Translations under genes and position numbers: made by a program
Assembly: GCA_003134655.1 (NCBI GenBank)
Contig: PLBY01000045.1
Location: 160,427 to 224,426, forward strand
Direction: 5' to 3'
Source of the DNA: Acidobacteriaceae bacterium
GTDB taxonomy: Bacteria > Acidobacteriota > Terriglobia > Terriglobales > Acidobacteriaceae
DNA: 64,000 nucleotides
In this document: positions 38,049 through 47,454 of the stretch, in pieces
Layout of the letters: every line of letters starts with the position of its first letter
How positions within the stretch are numbered: position 1 is the stretch's first letter
Notes under the pieces: generated by a model
The model's input: the letters and a program-made list of their open reading frames with translations, nothing else
Databases searched by the model: none
Told to the model about the DNA's origin: nothing

Positions 38049-38801
38049 CTACTCCCAGCGAAACACCTTCGCCGAGAGCGCCGTGCACAGGATAAACACC
38101 ACGGCCAGTGCCGCTACGTCGCTCAGGTGAGCCGACCAAGCGTCGCCCTTCCAGATCCCTTCGAGCAGTGACACCGTGTAGGTTAGCGGCACCACTCTGG
38201 CCACTGTCTGGAGCGCCGGCGGGAGCGATGTAACCGGCACAAAGAGTCCCGAGACGGCGATCATTGGGTACATGATGACCGCGCCGATGGGCTGCGCAAA
38301 GCGCGCCGTGGGCACGATGCTGGCGATGAGAAAGCCGATAGACAGGATGCTGCAGGTGCTGATGAGAAGCGCCATGGTAAAGCCGAACAGCGGAGCGTGG
38401 ATTCCGATCGGATAATAGCGTTTGCCCGCGAGTACCATTAAAGCCAGCGTGGCCGCAGTGAGCAGGAGCTTGACGATTACGTGGGCAGTGAGGATCGTCT
38501 GGGGACGCAGGGGAGTGGCGCGGAGCCGTTTGAGAATGCCCCCCTCGCGGTAGATCGAAATGATGGTGACCAGCGACAGCACGGCGCTGATGGCGATCAG
38601 GACCGAGGCCAGCACGGGCAGACCAGCTGTCATAAAGGTGCTGGCGGCGAGTGAGGCCCGGGGGACGCTGCGGCCGACGATCCGACCCGTTCCGAGGAAC
38701 ACCAAAACGGGGATACCAATCGTCCCGAACGCCCCCAGCGGCTCGCGGAGGAATATCTTGATCTCGATCCATGTCAGTTTCCAGAGTCCACGCAGCATCA
38801 T
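38049..38801 (-). CDS. ABC-2 type transporter permease
   Basis: Six hydrophobic segments; FLREPLGAFGTIGIPVLVFLGTGR, IYREGGILKRLRATPLRPQTILTAHV. Confidence 0.9.
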   Translation of the reverse strand: MMLRGLWKLTWIEIKIFLREPLGAFGTIGIPVLVFLGTGRIVGRSVPRASLAASTFMTAGLPVLASVLIAISAVLSLVTIISIYREGGILKRLRATPLRPQTILTAHVIVKLLLTAATLALMVLAGKRYYPIGIHAPLFGFTMALLISTCSILSIGFLIASIVPTARFAQPIGAVIMYPMIAVSGLFVPVTSLPPALQTVARVVPLTYTVSLLEGIWKGDAWSAHLSDVAALAVVFILCTALSAKVFRWE

Positions 38802-38810
38802 GAATCACGC

Positions 38811-39728
38811 CTAGTCGCGAATCGAGTGACCGGTCAGTTTGAGAAATACGTCCTCAAGGTTGGGGAGAATCGTGCGGAAGTCCGTAACCCGGATGCGATT
38901 CTCGGAGAGACAATGAATCACCTCGGTGACGAGATCGTCGCCCCGGCCCCGGATCGTGAACTGCGAGTCGCTGCAGCTAACCGCCTCGACTCGGGGGATG
39001 GTTCGAAAGGAGTCTCCTGCCCTTCGGTCGTCTGTGGCGAGGATGACGGTACGCTCGGGGCAGTGCCGGTTCACGAGATTCTGCGGCTTGTCGATGTCGA
39101 TGATGCGTCCGTGTTCGATGATTGCCACCCGGTCGCACAACCGCTCGGCCTCCTCCATGAGATGAGTGGTCAGGAAAACCGTCTTACCGCGCTCGCGGAT
39201 GCCGCGCACAAGGTCCCAGATGGCCCGCCGTGCCTGCGGGTCCAGCCCGGTGGTCAACTCGTCGAGAAACACAACCTCCGGATTGTTGATCAGCGCAAGC
39301 GCAATGAAGAGTCGTTGCTTCTGGCCGCCCGAGAGGGTCATGAACCAGGCATTCCGCTTCTCAATAAGGCCAAGCTGTTCGAGCAACCGTTCGCCGTCTA
39401 TCGAATTCTTCTGGTAAAGGGAAGCCCACAGGTCTACAGCCTCCCACACTTTGATCCGCTTCTGCAGCTGCGCCTGCTGAAGCTGAACTCCAATCCGCTC
39501 TTGCAGCTTGTAAACGTCGTTAAAGGGATCAAGACCTAGCACCGAGATGGCGCCCCGGTCGGGCGTGCGCAGACCCTCGATGCACTCCATCGTTGTGGTC
39601 TTTCCCGCGCCGTTGGGCCCGATCAAACCAAAGATCTCACCGTCGTTGACCTCAAACGACACTTCGTCAACCGCCACTGTAGAGCCGTACGTTTTCCGGA
39701 TTGCGGAAACTTGAATGACGGGACGCAT
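38811..39728 (-). CDS. ABC transporter ATP-binding protein
   Basis: FGLIGPNGAGKTTTMECIEGL Walker A, LSGGQKQRLFIALALINNPEVVFLDELTTGLDP; start at MRPVIQVSAIRKTYG. Confidence 0.93.
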   Translation of the reverse strand: MRPVIQVSAIRKTYGSTVAVDEVSFEVNDGEIFGLIGPNGAGKTTTMECIEGLRTPDRGAISVLGLDPFNDVYKLQERIGVQLQQAQLQKRIKVWEAVDLWASLYQKNSIDGERLLEQLGLIEKRNAWFMTLSGGQKQRLFIALALINNPEVVFLDELTTGLDPQARRAIWDLVRGIRERGKTVFLTTHLMEEAERLCDRVAIIEHGRIIDIDKPQNLVNRHCPERTVILATDDRRAGDSFRTIPRVEAVSCSDSQFTIRGRGDDLVTEVIHCLSENRIRVTDFRTILPNLEDVFLKLTGHSIRD

Positions 39729-39935
39729 TATCGATTGCAAAAATCCTGGATTAGCTGAACCGGGGTGACTGGAACTCAAGATAGCGTTTCCGCCATTAAA
39801 CGGCAAATGAGGCAAGATCTGCGCGCTCTCCCACGGTAACGGACGCAGTCGCGCGAGGCGTGGGTTTTTCTTTCGCCCGGCGGGGCTGGGTGGTGGTCGG
39901 CTCGCTCACCCACGACTTACGTCTCTTCGGCAGGC

Positions 39936-40550
39936 TCAGGGCAGGCTGTGGGCTGCAATCTTTAGCCGCTTCGCGGCTTGTACGTCGGCGTTTCGAGATG
40001 CTGGATGGCATCCCGTTTTGAGGAGGTGCCAGGCTTCTTTGTACGGTTCGTATTTTTGGTGGGGGCGGCGGGGGGCGAGGAGGAAGTTGCTGCGGAGGAT
40101 GGTGATGATTTTGGCGGGGAGGATATACCAGACATCTTCGGGGATGACGTAGACGGCGAAGAAGTCGACCTGGTGGTTGGTGTAGTAGTGGTAGCCGGAC
40201 TTGATGGTGACGATGTATCCGCCGTCCTGGCGGGCGATGGTGGATTTGACCTGGACGCGGAGAAAGTGTCCGCGGCGCTCGACGGCGAAGTCGTAGCGGG
40301 TGGAGTCTCCCCAGGGCTTGGAGACATTGAATCCGCGCTCGGTGACGCGGGACATGAAATTGAGTTCGGTCCACTCGCCGCGATGTTTGGGGTCTTTGAT
40401 GATGATGCAGCGGCGGCGGTGAGGTGGAAGGATTTTGTTGGCGATGAGTTTGCTGGCGCTGTGACGGCTTCCCGTCTTCCTGGTACCCGTCTTCTTGATA
40501 TTGGTTTTCGTGCGACTCGTTTTTGTAGAACTCGTTTCTTTGCTACCCAT
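39936..40550 (-). CDS. PD-(D/E)XK endonuclease-like protein (group I intron endonuclease-type family) with basic Lys/Ser/Thr-rich N-terminus
   Basis: RGFNVSKPWGDSTRYDFAVERRGHFLRVQVKSTIARQDGGYIVTIKS: D...(h)QVKS nuclease core. Confidence 0.7.
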   Translation of the reverse strand: MGSKETSSTKTSRTKTNIKKTGTRKTGSRHSASKLIANKILPPHRRRCIIIKDPKHRGEWTELNFMSRVTERGFNVSKPWGDSTRYDFAVERRGHFLRVQVKSTIARQDGGYIVTIKSGYHYYTNHQVDFFAVYVIPEDVWYILPAKIITILRSNFLLAPRRPHQKYEPYKEAWHLLKTGCHPASRNADVQAAKRLKIAAHSLP

Positions 40551-40559
40551 TGGTTCGGC

Positions 40560-40600
40560 CCAAAAACACAAAAGGCGCAAGCCTGGAGGCTGCGCCTTTG
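40560..40600 (-). terminator. Intrinsic terminator (probably of the upstream response-regulator gene, or an attenuator for the nuclease gene)
   Basis: Minus strand AAAGGCGCAGCCTCCAGGCTTGCGCCTTTTGTGTTTTTG. Confidence 0.65.
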
Positions 40601-40808
40601 GTTCCCTTCAAGAATTTTTAGTCTATATGTCTATTTTATCAATTTGGGCCTGGTGAAGTGGACATTCTGGCGGAAATATATCTGCTTTGAGGGCAAGGGG
40701 ATATGTCGAACCGGCTGTTCTTACCCTATTGACAAGATTTTTTGGGTTTTCGGGGTTTTTGGACGTGGAACCGCTTGGGACCAGGGTACTTCTCTCGGAT
40801 CACCCGGG

Positions 40809-41210
40809 CTAAGCACTCTCCTGCTTGCGTTTTGGGTCCGGACTCCGGCTGCAGAGTTCGGCGATCATGGGCAGAAGTTGGCGGCTGCTTTCCAGTTTAG
40901 GTACGAAAGCATCCACCAGAGCGTGCGCTTGCATGGGCACATCGCTGCCGGAGAGGAGGATGATCACAAGATCTGGCCGTCTGAGCTTTATTTCAGAGGC
41001 CACTTCGTGACCTTTCATTCCGGGCATCTCGTAGTCGAGGAGCACGGCGTCGCAGTGGCACATGGCCATAAGTCGCAGTCCCTGTTCCCCCGACGATGCG
41101 GTGAGAACGTCGTACCCATGCCTTTCGAGCAGCGCCTTCTCGTAGCGCAAGATGGCGTCATCGTCATCGATGCAGAGAATCACCTTCTTAGAGGGAGACG
41201 TCGGGATCAT
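40809..41210 (-). CDS. Response regulator (receiver domain only)
   Basis: KKVILCIDDDDAILRYEKALLERHGYDVLTASSGEQGLRLMAMCHCDAVLLDYEMPGMKGHEVA. Confidence 0.92.
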   Translation of the reverse strand: MIPTSPSKKVILCIDDDDAILRYEKALLERHGYDVLTASSGEQGLRLMAMCHCDAVLLDYEMPGMKGHEVASEIKLRRPDLVIILLSGSDVPMQAHALVDAFVPKLESSRQLLPMIAELCSRSPDPKRKQESA

Positions 41211-41540
41211 GGTGGCCTCCTGCGTACATCAGGCCCAAGTTACGCCTGTCTGATTCCGCACGTGATTGTCGAACCTATGCCGTGACCTGCGACAGGTCGC
41301 CCAGCATGCCAGCTTATCGATAAGAGTGCCCGGAGGCACGCCGGTCTGTCTGTTCAAAAGTGAACACTTCTGGGCAGTGACTGTTGTCGAAAGAGATGCG
41401 GGGCAGAACGGCGAGGCGACTAGGAACCTGACTGAGTTAACTGACTACCGGCTGTGGCGGCGAGACGCCGCCACCCTTCGGCTACCCTCAGGGCAATCTA
41501 GCCGCCGGGACGGCGGCGCTACCTATGACGGCGGAGTTAC

Positions 41541-42233
41541 TTATGAGGCGGGTTGCAGGTGGGTTGCGATTTTTTCCAGCAGGGCCGACGCGGCTTGGCC
41601 GGCGTCGAGCGTGGAAAAATCGCCTCCCAGTTCGATGCATGGGACGGCAGCGCAGAGATCGCGGAATGATTTTTCGGTCGCAGGCGAGCCAGCGAGTTCC
41701 GCGCCCAGTAACAGGAGATCAAAACGCGAGACGCGCATGAGGATGAGAGCATCACGCAGGTTGTTACTGGTGTGAACATCGTACCCGGCGTTGCGCAACA
41801 GTTCGCGAACATAGGTGACGACGTCGGCATTGCGGTCGATGCATAAAACGCTGCGTCCGGTGGAAACCGGCTTCTCGGTGTGCACCGGCGCACGATAAAA
41901 CGCCGCCACCGCGTGATCTTCCGATTCGTGGGAATCAAATAATTTGTGGAGATGGGACAACTGCAGCACTTTGCGGATGGGCTCGGGAACATCACAGAGT
42001 TTCATGTCGCCGCGCGCCTGGCGCGTGCTGGTCAGAGTGCGCACCATGGTTCCCAAGCCACTGCTGTCGATGAAGACGACCTCGCCGAGATGCAGAACGA
42101 GCGACCGGCGGTCCCGCAGCAGATGAGCAACGTGGGCACGCAAGGCCTCCACCTCGCCGCCAGCAACAATGCGTCCTTTGCAGCGCACGATGGTGACGCG
42201 TCCCACTTCTCGTGTTTCCAGTAGCAGCTTCAT
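41541..42233 (-). CDS. STAS domain (anti-sigma factor antagonist) fused to receiver-like domain
   Basis: MKLLLETREVGRVTIVRCKGRIVAGGEVEALRAHV...VVFIDSSGLGTMVRTL then SVLCIDRNADVVTYVRELLRNAGYDVHTSNNLRDALILM. Confidence 0.85.
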   Translation of the reverse strand: MKLLLETREVGRVTIVRCKGRIVAGGEVEALRAHVAHLLRDRRSLVLHLGEVVFIDSSGLGTMVRTLTSTRQARGDMKLCDVPEPIRKVLQLSHLHKLFDSHESEDHAVAAFYRAPVHTEKPVSTGRSVLCIDRNADVVTYVRELLRNAGYDVHTSNNLRDALILMRVSRFDLLLLGAELAGSPATEKSFRDLCAAVPCIELGGDFSTLDAGQAASALLEKIATHLQPAS

Positions 42234-42389
42234 TGAACCTCCGTGTGGATCGCCCCTGTAACTGCGTTCGCGCCGATGGTTCGTGAGATTACACGCGCAT
42301 GTGCCATGTGTCAATGAAACGGCGGCAGGTCTCGGCAACTTTGTTTCAATGCAGAATAGTTTTGCACGGGAGCTATAATTGCCGCACCC

Positions 42390-45020
42390 ATGCCCTTGGC
42401 CTCTGGCACTCGACTCAGTCAGTATGAAATCCTCGCGCCGATTGGGGCGGGCAGCATGGGCGAAGTGTACCGCGCGCGCGACACCCGGCTGGAGCGCGAT
42501 GTAGCCATCAAAGTTCTGCCGCAGCTGGTCTTGTCGGAACCGGAGCGGCTGCAGCGCTTCGAGGTGGAAGCGAAAGCCGCGGCGGCTCTGAACCATCCTA
42601 ACATTCTTGCGGTGTACCAGATGGGAACCTACGCGGGCGTTCCTTATCTGGTGTCGGAGCTGCTGGAGGGGATGACGCTGGCGGAGACCGTGAGGCGCGG
42701 ACCCCTGCCATTGCGCAAGGCGATCGATTACGGAGTGCAGATTGCGCGCGGCCTGGCAGCGGCCCACGAAAAAGGGATCGTCCACCGCGATCTGAAACCC
42801 GACAACCTATTCGTTACCAAAGACGGGCGCGTCAAAATTCTGGACTTCGGGCTGGCGAAGGTGATTCAGCCGAAGGAATCCCTGGCGAATGTGGCGCCGA
42901 CGTTGACCATCCCGGGCGTAGCCATGGGAACTGTGGGCTATATGTCTCCGGAGCAAGTGCGGGGACTGGCGACCGATCATCGCACCGATATTTTTGCCTT
43001 CGGCGCAATCCTGTACGAGATGGTGATGGGGCAGTCGACGTTTGGCCGGCCCACATCCGCCGACACGATGAGCGCGATCCTGAACGAGGAACCCACGCCG
43101 ATCTCGGAACTTGCACCCGAGACACCCGCGGGTCTGCAGAGAGTGGTGCTGCGTTGTCTGGAGAAGAACCCGGAACAAAGGTTTCAGTCGGCGTCGGATC
43201 TTGCGTTCGCTTTGGAATCGCTCACGGATTCGGGGATCGCGGCACCATCCAGCGCACATGCGATCAGGCCTGCCGCCGGCAAAGATGGCGCGAAGGAGAA
43301 GGAATCTGAACGCTTTCGCGCAGTGCTCGCCGTGGCGGCGTTGGCGATTGTGGCCTTGGCGGTGCTCGCTTATTTTTGGATGCTGCCTGCTCCCGCTCCC
43401 AAGGTCTCGAATTATATTCAGCTTTCTCACGACGGCCAGCCCAAGTCGCTGATTGGGACCGACGGATCGAGACTCTACCTGGGCGTAGGCGTGGGAAGTT
43501 CGGGAAGCTTCGCGTTCCATGGGCTCGCGGAGATGTCGGTAACGGGAGGCGATCCGAGGCGGATGTCGATTATGCCTTCCGCTGACATGGTTCCTGTGGA
43601 CCTGTCGCCGAGTGGGGCGGAACTTCTGGTGGTGGATGGGCGGGGCGCGCCTCCGCGCGGGCCGATCTGGAGCCTGCCAGTTCTGGGCGGTTCTCCACGC
43701 CGGTTAGGCGAAGCATCGGGAGAAACCGCCGCATGGTCTCCGGATGGCAAGCTGCTGGCGTATAGCAATCTGAGCGATTTGTTCGTCGCCAAAGCGGATG
43801 GAACGGACTCGCGAAAACTGCTGGCCGTGAAGGGCGACATCAAGAATGTGGCATGGTCGCCCGACGGCAGCCACTTGCGATTCGACACTACGGAGAGCGC
43901 CGGGACCATCGGCCAGCAACTCACATGGGAAGTATCCGCGACAGGAACGGATTTGCATCGCTTCCTGGTCGGCTGGCACGATCCGCCGGATGAGTGTTGC
44001 GGCAAGTGGACTGCCGACGGCAGGTACTTCGTATTTCAATCGAAAAATCAGATCTGGGCTCTCGCGGAGAAGCGCAGCTTCATGCACTCTGAACCGAAGC
44101 CCATTGCATTGACGTCGAGCCCCCTGTCGCTGTCGTATCCTCTGCCGAGCAAAGACGGCAAGAAGCTGTTCATGATCGGGCAGACCTACCGCGGAGAGTT
44201 GATGCGGTTCGACGGGAAGTCGGGCCAGTTCTCTACCTTTCTCGGCGGAATTTCGGCGGAGTATGTTGCCTTCTCGAAGGATGGGCAGTGGGTAACTTAC
44301 GTTGCATACCGCGAAGGCCCGTTGTGGCGAAGCAAGGTGGATGGAAGCGAGGGGCTGCAGCTTACGTATCCGCCCATGTATCCGGTGCTGCCGCGCTGGT
44401 CTCCGGACGGCAAGAGGATCATCTTCTTCGAGTTTGCGCGGAGTGCCGCGAAACCGGCGAGGATCTATGAGGTTTCCGTGGAGGGAGGAAGCCCGCGACA
44501 GCTGATGCCGGAGGATCCGCGGCAACAACTGGATCCGAACTGGTCGCCAGACGGGACAAAGATTGTGTTCAGCAACGAGTCGAATGATCCGTCGTCGGCG
44601 ATTCATGTACTGGACGTGGCCAGCCACCAGGTCTCGGACCTGCCGAACTCGCAAGGGCTGTATTCGCCGCGATGGTCGCCGGACGGCCGTTACATCTCTG
44701 CGTTCTCGGCGGACTCGATGCGGCTGATGTTGTTTGACTCACAGACCCAGAAATGGACCGAGCTGGCCAACGGATCGTTGAGCTGGCTGAACTGGTCGCA
44801 TGACGGGCAGTATGTATATGTGTTGGATTACCGTGGGAAGAATGCGCTGGTTCGGATTCGAATCAGCGACAATAAGACGGAACAGGTCGTGGATCTGAAG
44901 AGTCTTGCGACCACCGGCCGCTACGGCGGCGCCTTGTCTCTCACACCCGACGATTCACCGCTGCTGCTCCGCGATACCGGGAGCCAGGATGTGTACTCAG
45001 TGGACTGGGAAGCGCCGTAA
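42390..45020 (+). CDS. Serine/threonine protein kinase with C-terminal TolB/WD40-like beta-propeller
   Basis: YEILAPIGAGSMGEVYRARDTRLERDVAIKVL, GIVHRDLKPDNLFVTKDGRVKILDFGLA, TM segment, repeated WSPDG motifs. Confidence 0.95.
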   Translation: MPLASGTRLSQYEILAPIGAGSMGEVYRARDTRLERDVAIKVLPQLVLSEPERLQRFEVEAKAAAALNHPNILAVYQMGTYAGVPYLVSELLEGMTLAETVRRGPLPLRKAIDYGVQIARGLAAAHEKGIVHRDLKPDNLFVTKDGRVKILDFGLAKVIQPKESLANVAPTLTIPGVAMGTVGYMSPEQVRGLATDHRTDIFAFGAILYEMVMGQSTFGRPTSADTMSAILNEEPTPISELAPETPAGLQRVVLRCLEKNPEQRFQSASDLAFALESLTDSGIAAPSSAHAIRPAAGKDGAKEKESERFRAVLAVAALAIVALAVLAYFWMLPAPAPKVSNYIQLSHDGQPKSLIGTDGSRLYLGVGVGSSGSFAFHGLAEMSVTGGDPRRMSIMPSADMVPVDLSPSGAELLVVDGRGAPPRGPIWSLPVLGGSPRRLGEASGETAAWSPDGKLLAYSNLSDLFVAKADGTDSRKLLAVKGDIKNVAWSPDGSHLRFDTTESAGTIGQQLTWEVSATGTDLHRFLVGWHDPPDECCGKWTADGRYFVFQSKNQIWALAEKRSFMHSEPKPIALTSSPLSLSYPLPSKDGKKLFMIGQTYRGELMRFDGKSGQFSTFLGGISAEYVAFSKDGQWVTYVAYREGPLWRSKVDGSEGLQLTYPPMYPVLPRWSPDGKRIIFFEFARSAAKPARIYEVSVEGGSPRQLMPEDPRQQLDPNWSPDGTKIVFSNESNDPSSAIHVLDVASHQVSDLPNSQGLYSPRWSPDGRYISAFSADSMRLMLFDSQTQKWTELANGSLSWLNWSHDGQYVYVLDYRGKNALVRIRISDNKTEQVVDLKSLATTGRYGGALSLTPDDSPLLLRDTGSQDVYSVDWEAP

Positions 45021-45094
45021 GGAAATCGCGGTCATCCGCTCGTCTTTCGTTGGTCATTCGGTCATGGATCATTCAAAATTCGGATCGACGATTT

Positions 45095-45250
45095 CTACTT
45101 CGGCGGGCTGGCGGGGTGATCGAGCCGCTGCACCTTGTTCTCCAGAAGCTCGTTGAGTTCATGGACCAGGTTGGTGAACCTCTCGCGATTTTCCTCTTTG
45201 GCGATCTGCTCACAAAGAACTTGCATGCGCTCTCGTTCATCAGGGGTCAT
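45095..45250 (-). CDS. Small hypothetical protein (51 aa), absent from the supplied ORF track
   Basis: MTPDERERMQVLCEQIAKEENRERFTNLVHELNELLENKVQRLDHPASPPK read directly on minus strand; coiled/helical composition. Confidence 0.5.
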   Translation of the reverse strand: MTPDERERMQVLCEQIAKEENRERFTNLVHELNELLENKVQRLDHPASPPK

Positions 45251-45420
45251 CCGAACCTCACGGGGCCGCTTTGCGGGAGATTTGTTGTTTCAGAAGGGCG
45301 TATGAGCATAAACCCCGAAGACTTGAAAAAGTTGTCCGCTCCGTGGCTGCGGTGCGGAATACCACGATCGGAAGGATGATGGCGATGGCAGGCCATCCGC
45401 TGCAATTCGCGATTGCGAGT

Positions 45421-45621
45421 CTAGGCAGGGGGGATGGTCCGCCGTTCCTTGGCAGGCTTGCGGCCAAGGAACTGACTGGCGGCGAGGCTCCGGAGGCGTT
45501 CAATTTTTTCGTGAATCGCTCCCAATAAGTCCTGCAGGATGGCTTCCAGTTCCCCGTCCGAGGCTTCGGTGATCTGGGCGCAGAGCTTTCGGATTCGATC
45601 GTCGAGGCGGCGCGTGTGCAT
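45421..45621 (-). CDS. Small hypothetical helical protein
   Basis: MHTRRLDDRIRKLCAQITEASDGELEAILQDLLGAIHEKIERLRSLAASQFLG... Confidence 0.5.
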   Translation of the reverse strand: MHTRRLDDRIRKLCAQITEASDGELEAILQDLLGAIHEKIERLRSLAASQFLGRKPAKERRTIPPA

Positions 45622-45845
45622 GGCAAGAAGTAGGCGCGTCGACCAGTGGCTGTCCTGTAGAGTGCCTGAGTTCGCGGGAGCGTTCGATACCCTACATACT
45701 GTAGACCGCGCGAAATTCCGGGTCGAAACCCGGTGAGGCCGATCGCGGTTTGAGCTCAAGTTAAGGGGCGAATCTGTTCCGAAGGCTGACGGGCATAGGG
45801 TGTTTCCTTTAGATCGACGGAATCGAGCACGGTTGGCAAACTCGA

Positions 45846-46115
45846 TTACGTTCCAAAGCGTTCCGCGGCGCGGGCTTTTGCCTTGGCAGCTTCTTCCTCG
45901 CGATTCTTCGGCGGCGCCGTGGTTTCGAGCGAACGCAAAAGGCGGGTTGCGATCGCCGCGACTTCGTCGACTGCGGAGAGAAACGAGGCTTCGTTCGACT
46001 TGGACGGTTTGTTAAAGCCAGTGATTTTTCGGACGAACTGCAGCGAGGCAGCGCGCACTTCGTCGTCGGTCACGGGCGGATCGAAGTTGAAGAGGGTTTT
46101 GATATTTCTGCACAT
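45846..46115 (-). CDS. DUF2277 family protein
   Basis: MCRNIKTLFNFDPPVTDDEVRAASLQFVRKITGFNKPSKSNEASFLSAVDEVA. Confidence 0.88.
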   Translation of the reverse strand: MCRNIKTLFNFDPPVTDDEVRAASLQFVRKITGFNKPSKSNEASFLSAVDEVAAIATRLLRSLETTAPPKNREEEAAKAKARAAERFGT

Positions 46116-46312
46116 GATAAAAAGCCTCGCTTGTCTTTAGCTCCCACGCATCGGGCGGCCAAGACCTTATTTTCGCCCAAGCGGGATCGTATATGGAATC
46201 CCCCGTCGGCAAAAATGCGGGCATGCCTCGGATCCACGGGAACCGACGGGCTCGCCGGGAATCCTCATGTTATAATTCTTTATTCTCAGTCGCTTAGACC
46301 ACGGAGGACTGT

Positions 46313-46936
46313 ATCGATAAACGTTTTATCCGCACGAACGATCGTATCCGGGCGCGTGAAATCCGCGTGATTGACGACGAAGGGCAGCAGCTTGGTATCA
46401 TGCCGCCTTACGAAGCCATCAAAAAAGCCCGCGAAAAGAATCTGGACCTGGTTGAGATTTCGCCTACCGCGCAGCCTCCCGTGTGCCGCATCATGGACTA
46501 CGGGAAGTATCTCTACCAGCAGGAAAAAAAAGAGCGCGAAGCCAAGAAACACCAGAAAACGATCACCGTAAAAGAGGTCAAGTTCCGCATCAATGTGGAC
46601 GACCACGATTACGAGACGAAAAAGAATCACGTTCTGCGTTTTCTGGATGAAGGCGACAAGGTGAAGGCGACCATTTTCTTCCGCGGACGCGAGATGACGC
46701 GTACCGGGCTCGGCCGCCAGATTCTGGAACGGCTGATCAAAGACGTGGAACCGCACAGCATCGTGGAGTTTCGTCCCCGGCAAGAGGGGAACACGCTGCA
46801 CGCGATTCTGGCGCCGAAGAAGACGGAAAAGGAACGAGAGAAAGACAAGCAGAGGGAAGAGAAGCACAAGGCTGCGGTACAGAGTGCGCCGAGTGAAAGC
46901 GCTCCTCCGGCGCAGGTCGCCAAGCCCGCGTCGTAG
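46313..46936 (+). CDS. infC: Translation initiation factor IF-3, probable AUC start codon
   Basis: DKRFIRTNDRIRAREIRVIDDEGQQLGIMPPYEAIKKAREKNLDLVEISPTAQPPVCRIMDYGKYLYQ; conserved N-terminus lies upstream of the first GTG (46367); GGAGG at 46303-46307. Confidence 0.88.
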   Translation: MDKRFIRTNDRIRAREIRVIDDEGQQLGIMPPYEAIKKAREKNLDLVEISPTAQPPVCRIMDYGKYLYQQEKKEREAKKHQKTITVKEVKFRINVDDHDYETKKNHVLRFLDEGDKVKATIFFRGREMTRTGLGRQILERLIKDVEPHSIVEFRPRQEGNTLHAILAPKKTEKEREKDKQREEKHKAAVQSAPSESAPPAQVAKPAS

Positions 46937-47059
46937 GGAAGAAACGAATTGCAAGCTGCTCGAACAAGTCTCGCCTGAGCGGTCATCTGACATTCTGCGA
47001 GAATGAAATGAAACTGACAGCCGAGGGCTGAAAGCTGACGGCTGTTTTCTGAGGACTTT

Positions 47060-47257
47060 ATGCCGAAATTGAAAACGCACAAGGGCGCTGCCAAGCGCTT
47101 TAAGTTAACCGGGACGGGGAAGGTGAAGCGGGGGCGATCGCACCTGCGCCACATTCTGACGTCGAAGAGCAAGAAACGGAAACGGAATCTGGGATCGCCG
47201 GCGCTCGTGAGCGATGGCGATAAGCGCAAAGTCAAGCGCATGATTCCGTACCAGTAG
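47060..47257 (+). CDS. rpmI: 50S ribosomal protein L35
   Basis: [44 protein letters not shown]. Confidence 0.97.
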   Translation: MPKLKTHKGAAKRFKLTGTGKVKRGRSHLRHILTSKSKKRKRNLGSPALVSDGDKRKVKRMIPYQ

Positions 47258-47261
47258 AAGT

Positions 47262-47339
47262 TTCCTTCGTGTATCTTAGTGTCCTTTGTGGTTGATCAGA
47301 GCATTTTCACCACTAAGGACACGAAGTATCACGAAGGAA
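47262..47339. repeat. Imperfect inverted repeat (~30-bp arms) in the rpmI-rplT spacer
   Basis: ttccttcgtgtatcttagtgtcctttgtgg ... ccactaaggacacgaagtatcacgaaggaa. Confidence 0.8.
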
Positions 47340-47454
47340 TGCGGGCCGAGTTGCATATCGGCCTGCGGGCGCGTGAAGAGGCCAGAGATCGCCGCCATGG
47401 CGAATCGTCCTTGCCTCCAGCCGCCGGTAAGTGCAACTAAAAAAGGAGAACACC

